A stretch of 6,546 nt of DNA from JAAEUE01 sp039180225 (GTDB lineage: Bacteria; Pseudomonadota; Alphaproteobacteria; Rhizobiales; CAJQND01). This document shows, piece after piece, positions 1-6,518 of the stretch. Location of the stretch: positions 1 through 6,546 of the forward strand of contig JBCDDQ010000279.1 in assembly GCA_039180225.1 (NCBI GenBank). Direction: 5' to 3'. The translations under genes were made by a program, and so were the position numbers. The notes beneath the pieces are model-generated. The model was given only the letters and a program-made list of their open reading frames with translations, searched no databases and was not told where the DNA came from. Positions within the stretch are counted from its first letter, which is position 1; every line of letters starts with the position of its first letter.

Positions 1-17
1 CTTTTTGCCAGGGCAGC

Positions 18-1400
18 ATGACTGAAAAGACGACTATTATCTTGCCGAGTGAGACCTGGGCGCGCGAGTTCGACGCCAAACTGCTGCTTGCGTGCTGTCT
101 CGCCGAACGGGGCTATCCGGTGTTTGTCGGGTGCAAAAATACCATCCATTTAAACATCACGTCGTTCCCCACAGGCCTTTACCTTGCCAAGGATTTTCGG
201 GTCAGCAGCGACACGATGTTTGATATTCTGAAGAAGCTTGGCCACACGATCATGGCCTGGGACGAAGAGGCCACTTTGCCCTTCGATACGAAAGAGTATC
301 ACACCATCAGGATCTCGCCGCCGTCCTTTGAGAAAGTTTCCGCGTTTTTCGCATGGGGCTCTGAGAACCAGTTTGCGCTGGAAACCGCCCCTTGCGGGGT
401 CTCCGCTCCGATCCACCTCACCGGCAATCCAAGGGGCGATCTGATGCGCCCAGAGCTGCGCTCCTACTTCGAGAAGGAGACGGCAGCTCTGAAGGAAGAG
501 TACGGCGATATTATCCTGATCAACTCCAATTTCGGGCGGATGAACCATTTTCTGGAGATGGAACGCATCGCGCCTGACGACGAGGATCCGGCGTTGCGCG
601 GCCGGCCAACCTCGCCCTTGTTCGTAAGGAAGGGAATGCACAAAGCTAAACTGTTCGGCTTTTTCCTGGAGCTTGTGCCGATTCTTGCTGAAAAATTCCC
701 TGAAAAATCAATCATCATACGTCCCCACCCCTCCGAAAGCTTCGAAGCCTGGCAAGCGGCCGGCAAAGGTTTTGACAATGTTGCCGTTGTGCACAAAGGC
801 CATGTGCATCCCTGGCTGCTGGCAAGCGACGTGATGATCCACAGCGGCTGCACAACGGGCATGGAAGGTTATCTCTTGAACAAGCCCGTTCTCGGCTACC
901 AACCGATTGAATTTGAGGAAGGCTGGGAGAATCTGCCGAACCAACTGAGCCATAACGTGACGGATGTGGACGAACTCATTGAGAACATTCAAGAGTACAG
1001 TTCGGGCGCCGCGCACGCGCGGCGGCGTGATGAGTTGGACGCGCTGATCGAACCGGTTATGTCGTCAATGTTTGGACAGTTGGCAAGCGACAGGATTGCC
1101 GACAAGATCGAAATGCACTGGCGCTCAGGCGATCTCCAGCAGCGCCAGAGAACCCTGGCCCGCACTCTTGGAACAGTTAAGGCTCATCTCCGCAAAGCCA
1201 AAAAGCACATCGATTACAAAAACCCCAGACATAAGAGCAGTCTGGCCTATGACCGCCACCGCTTTCCCGAAATGGAGCTTTCGGAGGTTCGCGATCGGAT
1301 AGGCCGTCTACAGCGCATTCTTGGACGTTTTGAAGGTCTGGACGTGGCGTCGTTCGCGTCATCGGGCCGGATATTCAAAATTGTGCCGGCCAGCACCTAG
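18..1400 (+). CDS. Surface carbohydrate biosynthesis protein (GT-B-like capsule/polysaccharide family)
   Basis: A 460-residue soluble protein with no signal peptide or membrane segment, so probably cytoplasmic. The N-terminus (residues 10-21, P-S-E-T-W-A-R-E-F-D-A-K) and the overall plan resemble the family annotated as 'surface carbohydrate biosynthesis protein' (TIGR04396-like), related to capsule and teichoic-acid GT-B type transferases. Visible motifs are I-N-S-N-F-G at 168-173, R-P-H-P-S-E at 235-240, and H-S-G-C-T-T-G-M-E-G at 275-284 followed by N-K-P-V-L-G-Y. The last two are typical of the nucleotide-sugar or CDP-polyol binding half of such enzymes. The C-terminal 100 residues are basic and helical, with a conserved-looking R-F-P-E-M segment. 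The donor and acceptor cannot be told. The ATG at 18 is chosen because the conserved start follows directly; the ribosome binding site is weak (CAGGG). The stop TAG lies inside a short repeat, so the last few residues may not be ancestral. No other polysaccharide gene is visible here. The family call is from memory of motifs, not a search. Confidence 0.8.
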   Translation: MTEKTTIILPSETWAREFDAKLLLACCLAERGYPVFVGCKNTIHLNITSFPTGLYLAKDFRVSSDTMFDILKKLGHTIMAWDEEATLPFDTKEYHTIRISPPSFEKVSAFFAWGSENQFALETAPCGVSAPIHLTGNPRGDLMRPELRSYFEKETAALKEEYGDIILINSNFGRMNHFLEMERIAPDDEDPALRGRPTSPLFVRKGMHKAKLFGFFLELVPILAEKFPEKSIIIRPHPSESFEAWQAAGKGFDNVAVVHKGHVHPWLLASDVMIHSGCTTGMEGYLLNKPVLGYQPIEFEEGWENLPNQLSHNVTDVDELIENIQEYSSGAAHARRRDELDALIEPVMSSMFGQLASDRIADKIEMHWRSGDLQQRQRTLARTLGTVKAHLRKAKKHIDYKNPRHKSSLAYDRHRFPEMELSEVRDRIGRLQRILGRFEGLDVASFASSGRIFKIVPAST

Positions 1401-1433
1401 AGCAGTTCTTTAATGGAATGGCAAAGGGGTTCA
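1396..1433 (+). repeat. Left copy of a short direct repeat (CTAGAGCAGTTCT element)
   Basis: The core CCTAGAGCAGTTCT (1396-1409) recurs exactly at 6309-6322. After a spacer of 18 bases both copies share GGTTCA (1428-1433 here), with one base of spacing difference. The element supplies the TAG stop of the preceding gene and fills most of the 41-bp convergent gap before cobK. AGAGCAGTTCT is itself an imperfect inverted repeat, but no terminator-like stem with a T-run is formed. Short CTAGAGC-type interspersed elements are common in alphaproteobacterial intergenic DNA; that this is one of them is an inference. Confidence 0.5.
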
Positions 1434-1441
1434 GCGCTTCC

Positions 1442-2182
1442 TCACGCCAACAACCGCCCCATAATCGCCAGAGCGTGATTGAGGTTCCGCGCGGTCTCGA
1501 TCTCTGGCAGTTTCGGCCGGTCAACCATCACCACCGGGATCTTCAGCTCCCGCGCCGCGGCAATCTTGGGGGCCATCTTCTTGCCGCCGGAGTTCTTGCT
1601 CACCAGGTGGGTAATATGTTCCGTGCGCATCAGCAAAAGCTCGTCTTCCAGCGCAAACGGCGGGCGGGCCACCATGATTTTGTGCGGGGGCATGGGCGGT
1701 TCGGCCAGACGCTCGATCACCCGCGCGGTCACCTGAATGTCCAGGCGCTCCAGAAACGGCGCAAGACCGGCTGTGCCCACCGTCACCAAGACGCGCGCCC
1801 CCACGGGCAAAGCTGCGGCGGCCTCTTCGGCTGTTTTCACATGGATCCAATTGTCGGCATCCAGGGGCGCCCAGGCCGGCCGTTCCAGGCGGAAACAGGG
1901 CACGCCGGCTCCCGCACTCGCTCTGGCCGCATTGGCGCTGATTTGTGCCGCATAAGGGTGGGTAGCATCGATGAGCAGATCCACCTCGTTCCCGCTCAAA
2001 TAGCTCTGCAGAGGATCGGCGCCGCCAAAGCCGCCCACCCGAACGGTTCCGGCCTGTTCCGCCGGCTGGGAGGTGCGGCCCGCCAGGGAGGTGATGACCT
2101 CGCAATCGGTCTCTTCGTTCAAGAGCTCCGCCAGCGATCGCGCATCTTCTGTTCCCCCGAGGATCAAAATGCGTCTACCCAT
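1442..2182 (-). CDS. cobK: Precorrin-6A reductase
   Basis: The product is 246 residues, the normal length for CobK/CbiJ. It catalyses NADPH-dependent reduction of the macrocycle of precorrin-6A in corrin-ring synthesis, in the cytoplasm. The sequence shows the family pattern in order: a nucleotide-binding start I-L-I-L-G-G-T-E-D-A-R (5-15), V-G-G-F-G-G around 49-54, D-A-T-H-P-Y-A-A-Q-I-S-A-N-A (72-85), V-T-V-G-T-A-G-L (133-140), P-F-A-L-E-D-E in the C-terminal half, and K-N-S-G-G (196-200), followed by A-A-A-R-E-L-K-I-P-V. The ATG at 2182 is chosen because the nucleotide-binding strand starts at once and an AGGAG lies 12 bases upstream. A GTG at 2233 would add 17 non-conserved residues and has no ribosome binding site. 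The gene is convergent with the surface-carbohydrate gene and divergent from cobB. Being transcribed apart from the methyltransferase genes is a little unusual. The aerobic name (CobK rather than CbiJ) rests on the CobB/CobQ company and the supposed lineage. Confidence 0.93.
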   Translation of the reverse strand: MGRRILILGGTEDARSLAELLNEETDCEVITSLAGRTSQPAEQAGTVRVGGFGGADPLQSYLSGNEVDLLIDATHPYAAQISANAARASAGAGVPCFRLERPAWAPLDADNWIHVKTAEEAAAALPVGARVLVTVGTAGLAPFLERLDIQVTARVIERLAEPPMPPHKIMVARPPFALEDELLLMRTEHITHLVSKNSGGKKMAPKIAAARELKIPVVMVDRPKLPEIETARNLNHALAIMGRLLA

Positions 2183-2463
2183 TATCCATCTGCGCTCCTG
2201 GCCAAAATCCGCCCTGCCGGCCCACCACAACACTATCTATCGCGCACGGTGCGTCGCGCAAGGTCTGAACCGCCGCCGGCTTGGCCGCGGTTGCAGTTTC
2301 CCTTCGCCAACGCAGCGCCGTAACTGCCGCACGGGTGGCCGCAGCTGCGCTTGCGCCCGCGGTCCATCAACGTTTCAACTGGTCCGAAGGGGACTGCATT
2401 GCAGGGCTCATAAGCTGGCTCTATACACTGCCTCAACAGAACGAAACAGAGTTTGCTCCACCA
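2183..2463. other. Divergent spacer between cobK and cobB; no gene or riboswitch recognised
   Basis: This 281-bp spacer must carry the promoters of cobK (leftward) and cobB-cobQ (rightward). I looked on both strands for the conserved cobalamin riboswitch core (a CTGCCCCCGCAACTG-like stretch and the GCCACTG B12 box) and found nothing convincing. The cobB frame stays open upstream to 2269, giving a possible 61-residue alanine-rich extension from a TTG at 2281. It does not resemble the start of CobB, and no ribosome binding site precedes that TTG. The short open frames on the other strand look non-coding. Confidence 0.6.
2399..2427 (+). promoter_or_regulatory. Candidate sigma-70-type promoter for cobB-cobQ
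   Basis: TTGCAG (2399-2404) and TATACA (2422-2427) are separated by exactly 17 bases. This is a moderate match to TTGACA/TATAAT (3 of 6 and 4 of 6). Transcription would start near 2434, giving a leader of about 30 bases before the cobB ATG, too short to hold a riboswitch. It is supported only by spacing and position, and the assignment is tentative. Confidence 0.3.
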
Positions 2464-3777
2464 ATGCCCACAACGTCACCAAAAGGTCTGGTTATCGCCG
2501 CACCGTCGTCAGGATCAGGCAAAACTCTGGTGACACTCGGCCTTTTGCGCGCCTTGGCCAAGGCGGGCCACAATGTGGGCTCTGCCAAGGCCGGGCCCGA
2601 TTACATCGACCCGCGCTTTCATGAAGCGGCCACAGGCCGGCCTTGCGTCAATCTGGATGCCTGGGCCATGCCGCCTCAACGGGTGGCCGCCATCGCCGCC
2701 CAGGCTGCTGAGGGGCGCGACCTGCTGGTGATCGAAGGGGTGATGGGCCTTTTTGACGGCGCGGAAACCGGCGAAGGCTCCACCGCTGATCTCGCAGGAT
2801 TACTCGGATTTCCGATCATTCTGGTGGTGGATTCTCTGCGCCAGTCCCAGTCGGCGGCCGCTCTTGTGCGCGGCTTCGCCCACCACCGGGCAGACTGCCG
2901 CATTGCCGGCGTGATTTTCAACAAGGTGGCCACAGACCGCCATGAAGGGATCCTGCGCACCGCCATGGACCCTTTGGGGATCCCGGTTCTGGGGTGCGTG
3001 CGCAACGTTTATGAGCTGGAAGTGCCCTCGCGCCATTTGGGCCTGGTGCAGGCTTCCGAACACGAAAGCCTGGAGCGATTCATTGAAACCGCGGCCGATC
3101 TGGTGGCCGCGGCCCTGGATCTTGATCGGTTGAGCGCACTGGCCCACGGAACGCTGGACGCGGTGGGCCCCGCCCGAGCGGTCTTGCCCCTGGGCCAGAA
3201 GATTGCGGTTGCAGACGATAAAGCGTTCGCCTTCAGCTACCCACACCTTCTGAACGGCTGGCGTGAGGCCGGCGCGGAGCTCTCCCTTTTCTCGCCGCTG
3301 AACAATGAAGCCCCGGCTCAGGATGCCGACGCCATTTATCTGCCCGGCGGATACCCTGAGCTGCATGCAGGCACCCTGGCTGGCAATGGGGCATTCCTGG
3401 ACGGTCTGCGGGCCGCGGCGGCACGGGACGCATTGATCTACGGCGAGTGCGGCGGCTTCATGGTCCTGGGCGAAGGGCTCACCGACGCCGATGGTGAGCG
3501 CCATCGGATGTGTGACCTTCTTTCTGTGGTTACATCATTTGAGAAACGCAAGCTGCACCTTGGCTATCGGCGCTTGCAGCACCAAGGCCCTCTGCCCTTC
3601 GGCAAAATGCTCAGAGGCCATGAATTCCACTATTCCACTCTCATCTCACACGGTGACGGTGAAGCCCTCTTCAAAGCCGAAGATGCGGCCGGGCGGGATC
3701 TTGGCGAGATCGGTTTGCGATCGGGCACGGTGATGGGCTCTTATGCCCATATTATAGACCAGGAGCGGGCGCCATGA
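2464..3777 (+). CDS. cobB: Cobyrinate a,c-diamide synthase (glutamine-hydrolysing)
   Basis: The product is 437 residues, matching the usual 430-460 of CobB/CbiA. It amidates the a and c carboxylates of (hydrogeno)byrinate with ATP and glutamine. The N-terminal ATPase half has the P-loop A-P-S-S-G-S-G-K-T (13-21), K-A-G-P-D-Y-I-D-P (42-50) and E-G-V-M-G-L-F-D-G (91-99). The C-terminal class-I-like glutaminase half has Y-L-P-G-G-Y-P-E-L-H (292-301), G-E-C-G-G with the presumed nucleophile Cys329, G-H-E-F-H-Y (385-390) and a terminal G-S-Y-A-H with His429. All expected key residues are present, so the enzyme should be active. The ATG at 2464 is preferred because the P-loop then sits at the family's usual distance from the N-terminus. 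No good Shine-Dalgarno precedes it, so initiation may be weak or leaderless-like. The gene overlaps cobQ by four bases (ATGA), indicating one transcript with translational coupling. Homologous CbiA of the anaerobic route acts on cobyrinate; which route applies cannot be shown from this gene alone. Confidence 0.93.
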   Translation: MPTTSPKGLVIAAPSSGSGKTLVTLGLLRALAKAGHNVGSAKAGPDYIDPRFHEAATGRPCVNLDAWAMPPQRVAAIAAQAAEGRDLLVIEGVMGLFDGAETGEGSTADLAGLLGFPIILVVDSLRQSQSAAALVRGFAHHRADCRIAGVIFNKVATDRHEGILRTAMDPLGIPVLGCVRNVYELEVPSRHLGLVQASEHESLERFIETAADLVAAALDLDRLSALAHGTLDAVGPARAVLPLGQKIAVADDKAFAFSYPHLLNGWREAGAELSLFSPLNNEAPAQDADAIYLPGGYPELHAGTLAGNGAFLDGLRAAAARDALIYGECGGFMVLGEGLTDADGERHRMCDLLSVVTSFEKRKLHLGYRRLQHQGPLPFGKMLRGHEFHYSTLISHGDGEALFKAEDAAGRDLGEIGLRSGTVMGSYAHIIDQERAP

Positions 3778-5237
3778 CTTCTGCGCTGATGCTCCAGGGC
3801 ACCGGGTCGAATGTGGGCAAGTCGCTGATCACTGCCGGGCTGTGCCGCGCCTATACCCGGCGCGGCATGAAGGTGCGACCGTTCAAGCCGCAGAACATGT
3901 CGAACAATGCGGCTGTAACCGCAGATGGCGGCGAAATCGGTCGGGCTCAGGCCCTCCAGGCCCTTGCGTGCGGGGTGGAGCCCAGCGTCCATATGAACCC
4001 GGTGCTGCTCAAGCCGGAGACGGAAACCGGTGCCCAGGTGGTCGTGCGCGGTGTCAGGGTTGAGAGCCTGAAGGCGCGCGAATACATGGCCAAACGGGCC
4101 GCATATCTGCCCGCCATTCTGGAGAGCTTTGATGCACTGGCGGGCCAGTCAGACCTCCTCTTAGTGGAAGGGGCAGGATCGCCGGCTGAGATCAATTTAC
4201 GTAACGACGATATCGCCAATATGGGCTTTGCCCACGCGGCCCAGGTGCCCGTGGCCCTGATTGGAGATATCCACCGCGGCGGTGTCATGGCGTCCATTGC
4301 GGGAACCCTGCAAATCATCCCGCCGGAGGATGCTGCGCAGATCAAAACATTCCTGATCAACAACTTTCATGGGGACGTTTCCCTGTTTGACGATGGGCGG
4401 CGCTGGCTGGAAGACAATTGCCATATTCCGTGCGCGGGCATCATTCCCCATTTTCCGGGCGCGGCGCGCCTGCCCGCTGAGGATGCCGTGGCGCTGGAGG
4501 ATGCCGCCCTGATCGGATCGGGCAAGATCAAAATCGCCGTGCCAAGGCTTGCCCGAATTGCGAACTTCGATGATCTGGATCCTCTCAAGCTGGAACCGGA
4601 TGTGACGCTTGAAATCGTCCAGCCCGGAACCGCCCTTCCGGGCGATGCCGATCTGGTGCTGATCCCCGGCTCGAAGGCCACGATCAGCGACCTGAAGGAC
4701 TTTCGCGCCCAAGGCTGGGATACAGATCTGACCGGCCATATCCGCCGAGGCGGGCGGGTTTTGGGCCTCTGCGGGGGTTATCAGATGCTGGGGCGCCGCT
4801 TGACTGATCCCCAAGGCATCGAAGGGCCGGCAGGTCAGGTGGAGGGACTGGGCCATTTGGATGTGGAGACGGTCTTGACGCCCGACAAATCCTTGGAGCG
4901 CGTGGAAGCCGTCCATCACGCGAGCGGCCTGACCCTTGAGGGCTATGAGATGCATATTGGGCGCACGGACGGGCCCGATTGCGCCCGGGCGTTTGCGTCC
5001 GTGGGCGGCGCGCCGGAAGGAGCAACCAGCCAGGATGGCCAGATCCAGGCCACCTATCTGCACGGCCTGTTTGCGTCAGACGCTTTCAGAGCCGCCTACC
5101 TCAAGACCCTTGGCGCGGCGCAGGGCGGTGCGAACTATCGGGCATCGGTGGAGACAACCCTGGACGAGTTGGCCGCGCATCTGGAGCAATTTGTGGACTT
5201 GGAGGGACTGCTCGCCATTGCGGAGGGCGCATGCTGA
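3774..5237 (+). CDS. cobQ: Cobyric acid synthase (glutamine-hydrolysing)
   Basis: The product is 487 residues, the usual length of CobQ/CbiP. It amidates the b, d, e and g side chains of adenosylcobyrinate a,c-diamide, using ATP and glutamine, to form cobyric acid. The N-terminal synthetase domain shows the P-loop-like G-T-G-S-N-V-G-K-S (9-17), F-K-P-Q-N-M-S-N-N-A (37-46) and V-E-G-A-G-S-P-A-E-I-N-L (131-142). The glutaminase domain has I-P-G-S-K-A-T, then L-C-G-G-Y-Q-M-L-G with the nucleophile Cys333, and Y-L-H-G-L-F with the partner His430. It is distinguished from its paralogue CobB by the F-K-P-Q-N-M-S-N-N signature. The ATG overlaps the cobB stop (ATGA), and AGGAG at 3761-3765 lies 8 bases upstream, so it is translated with cobB from one message. 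No frameshift or missing catalytic residue is seen. A further ATG at 5231 overlaps the stop in the way a next operon gene would, but no gene follows it. Confidence 0.96.
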   Translation: MTSALMLQGTGSNVGKSLITAGLCRAYTRRGMKVRPFKPQNMSNNAAVTADGGEIGRAQALQALACGVEPSVHMNPVLLKPETETGAQVVVRGVRVESLKAREYMAKRAAYLPAILESFDALAGQSDLLLVEGAGSPAEINLRNDDIANMGFAHAAQVPVALIGDIHRGGVMASIAGTLQIIPPEDAAQIKTFLINNFHGDVSLFDDGRRWLEDNCHIPCAGIIPHFPGAARLPAEDAVALEDAALIGSGKIKIAVPRLARIANFDDLDPLKLEPDVTLEIVQPGTALPGDADLVLIPGSKATISDLKDFRAQGWDTDLTGHIRRGGRVLGLCGGYQMLGRRLTDPQGIEGPAGQVEGLGHLDVETVLTPDKSLERVEAVHHASGLTLEGYEMHIGRTDGPDCARAFASVGGAPEGATSQDGQIQATYLHGLFASDAFRAAYLKTLGAAQGGANYRASVETTLDELAAHLEQFVDLEGLLAIAEGAC

Positions 5238-5539
5238 CCTGCTCTTGCCCTCATAACGCTATCGAGCACCCTGTGGCGGGCGACATGGCTACCAAGGCCG
5301 GTCTCGCAAGCCCAGGCTCAATTTGCGCTGAGCGCGGAGGAAGCTGACCACCTTGTTCTGGCCAACGAAGCATGCTTCAGCGATCTTCGCGCAAGGCAGG
5401 GCCCGTAAGCGGACCTCATGACGTTGGTTGAAAGCACCGTTAAGGAGAGCCAATTTAGGACGTGTTTGACGGCCACACTCTTCTGGTCGATGCATCGGCT
5501 GATACGCCCAACGGATTGGGCGCGCTAAAAGGAACCTCG
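5238..5539. other. 302-bp stretch after cobQ with no recognisable gene
   Basis: No product is recognised on either strand. Three weak points are seen. An ATG at 5231 overlapping the cobQ stop opens only a 38-codon frame (5231-5347). The cobQ reading frame itself stays open after its stop to a TAA at 5400-5402, with no ATG, GTG or TTG start. A 36-codon frame from ATG 5418 to TAA 5528 ends 11 bases before the next gene. A perfect 12-bp palindrome, GAAGCATGCTTC, sits at 5367-5378. The promoter of the downstream flavoprotein must lie here, but no -35/-10 pair is convincing; TTGAAA at 5428-5433 is the best -35-like hexamer. No hairpin with a T-run for cobQ termination is visible. Confidence 0.55.
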
Positions 5540-6304
5540 ATGAAAGCGCTGATAGTCTACGCACATCCCGAACCGCGATCTTTCAACCATGCCATGAAAG
5601 CGTGCGCTGAAGAAACGCTCAGGTCCATGGGTTGGGACGTTGAGGTAAGTGACCTCTATGCCCAAGGGTTCAAGGCGGTGGCAGACGGTGATGACTTTAA
5701 AGATCGCGTCGATCCCTCCTATTTGAAGTATGCCGCAGAACAGACCCATGCATCTGCTGCGGGCGCGGGCTTCAGCGATGAAGTTGCAGCCGAAATTCAG
5801 AAACTGAAGTCGGCGGACCTGTTGATCCTGCAATTTCCCATGTGGTGGTTTGGGTTTCCGGCGATCTTGAAAGGATGGGTGGACCGCGTTTTTGCCGCCG
5901 GTACGATTTACGGCGGCGACATTGGCATGTTCAGCGAAGGGTTGTTCCGCGGCAAACGGGCTCTTGTTTCATTCACGTCCGGTGCCACCAGGCAAACCTA
6001 CAGCGGCGTGGGTCTGTACGGGCGCGCCGATGTCACACTCTGGCCGATTGAAAACGGGATTTTGAACTTTGCCGGATTCTCCGTACTCCCCCACTTCCAG
6101 GCAGAGGCTCCGGCAAAGCTTGATGATGCAGGCCGCGAAGCCATCCTTCAAAACTGGGCGAGCTATCTGCGCTCTATCGATGAGCACACACCTCTTGATT
6201 TTCATGACCTTGACGACTTTGACCGTTCAAAAGCGTGGACCCTCAGACCGGGTGTGAAAGGCCGCACCGTTGGCCAGGATGGCATCGGTGATGAGGACTT
6301 CTGA
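5540..6304 (+). CDS. NAD(P)H:quinone oxidoreductase-type flavoprotein (Flavodoxin_2 / NQO family)
   Basis: The product is a 254-residue soluble flavodoxin-fold protein of the family that includes mammalian NQO1 and bacterial MdaB/KefF-like reductases. These use FAD or FMN and NAD(P)H for two-electron reduction of quinones and similar acceptors. The N-terminal beta strand K-A-L-I-V-Y-A-H-P-E-P-R-S-F-N (2-16) is the flavin phosphate-binding region. Q-F-P-M-W-W-F-G-F-P-A-I-L-K-G-W followed by V-D-R-V-F (98-118) is the hallmark segment of the NQO1 branch, which contacts the isoalloxazine ring. The length is close to NQO1 (about 270), longer than typical 190-residue MdaB/KefF proteins. The ATG at 5540 is chosen because the first strand begins there and AAAGGA (5528-5533) lies 6 bases upstream. 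An in-frame GTG at 5462 would add 26 unrelated residues. It seems to be its own transcription unit, convergent with the hflC fragment. The true substrate is unknown. A role in detoxification is the default inference; a link to corrinoid reduction is only suggested by position. Confidence 0.88.
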   Translation: MKALIVYAHPEPRSFNHAMKACAEETLRSMGWDVEVSDLYAQGFKAVADGDDFKDRVDPSYLKYAAEQTHASAAGAGFSDEVAAEIQKLKSADLLILQFPMWWFGFPAILKGWVDRVFAAGTIYGGDIGMFSEGLFRGKRALVSFTSGATRQTYSGVGLYGRADVTLWPIENGILNFAGFSVLPHFQAEAPAKLDDAGREAILQNWASYLRSIDEHTPLDFHDLDDFDRSKAWTLRPGVKGRTVGQDGIGDEDF

Positions 6305-6308
6305 GCAT

Positions 6309-6345
6309 CCTAGAGCAGTTCTATTGCGCGTTTGGGAGAGGTTCA
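6309..6345 (+). repeat. Right copy of the short direct repeat (CTAGAGCAGTTCT element)
   Basis: An exact 14-bp match to the left copy (CCTAGAGCAGTTCT, 6309-6322), then GGTTCA at 6340-6345 after a 17-base spacer. It lies four bases after the flavoprotein stop codon. It runs into the 3' end of the minus-strand hflC fragment, whose TAG stop (6323-6321) and last few codons it supplies. TAGA and TCTA at 6311-6323 form a short interrupted inverted repeat. There is no T-run, so this is not an obvious intrinsic terminator. Confidence 0.5.
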
Positions 6346-6518
6346 ATTCTGATGCGTTCAATCACGGGAATGCGTGCCTGCAGGCCCGGTCCGACCGTGC
6401 GGTGGATCTCAGAGCCACGGAATATCAGCGCCTGACTGCCATCAGGCACGTTGAAGATCGAAAAGAAGCCGCCTAGAATCAGCGCAAGTGCAAGAGCCAG
6501 TGATGCAAGTGTACGCAC
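6321..6518 (-). pseudogene. hflC: Truncated 5' fragment of hflC (SPFH/band-7 membrane protein)
   Basis: The frame encodes 65 residues from a GTG start with a strong AGGGGA six bases upstream, so it begins like a real gene. Residues 4-21 form one hydrophobic N-terminal membrane segment. The following part, F-N-V-P-D-G-S-Q-A-L-I-F-R-G then P-G-L-Q-A-R-I-P-V-I-E-R-I, matches the start of the HflC SPFH domain (E. coli: V-V-K-E-G-E-R-G then P-G-L-H-F-K-I-P-F-I-E). Full HflC is about 290-330 residues and, with HflK, forms the periplasm-facing complex that modulates FtsH. Here the frame stops after about 35 residues of the domain, in the CTAGAGCAGTTCT repeat. The product would lack nearly the whole SPFH domain and should not form the complex. 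Upstream on the same strand, another frame reaches a TAA at 6522-6520, one base before this GTG. That would fit the end of hflK in the usual hflK-hflC tandem, but too little is in the window to tell. A deliberately short membrane protein is the alternative. Confidence 0.65.

Noticed and set aside
1418..2323. A 301-codon plus-strand open frame opposite cobK
   Set aside because: It is the antisense shadow of a confidently recognised cobK in high-GC DNA. The translation is rich in His, Gly, Arg and Gln and resembles no family.
2340..2440. Cobalamin riboswitch fragment (GGCAGTG on the minus strand near 2428-2434)
   Set aside because: It is only a short partial match; the flanking conserved core and stem sequences are absent on both strands.
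2281..2463. Extending cobB upstream to the TTG at 2281
   Set aside because: The 61 extra residues are alanine-rich and unlike CobB N-termini, no ribosome binding site precedes the TTG, and the ATG at 2464 puts the P-loop at the standard position.
2800..3504. A 234-codon minus-strand open frame inside cobB
   Set aside because: It is an antisense shadow of cobB; there is no ribosome binding site and no family resemblance.
4197..5063. A 288-codon minus-strand open frame inside cobQ
   Set aside because: It lies wholly antisense to an intact cobQ, with low-complexity composition and no recognisable motif.
5367..5378. Perfect 12-bp palindrome GAAGCATGCTTC as an operator
   Set aside because: One or two perfect 12-bp palindromes are expected by chance in a window this size. 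It does not extend, and it is about 160 bases from the nearest start codon.
6305..6330. Bidirectional intrinsic terminator between the flavoprotein gene and the hflC fragment
   Set aside because: The TAGA/TCTA arms are only four bases long and no T-run follows in either direction.
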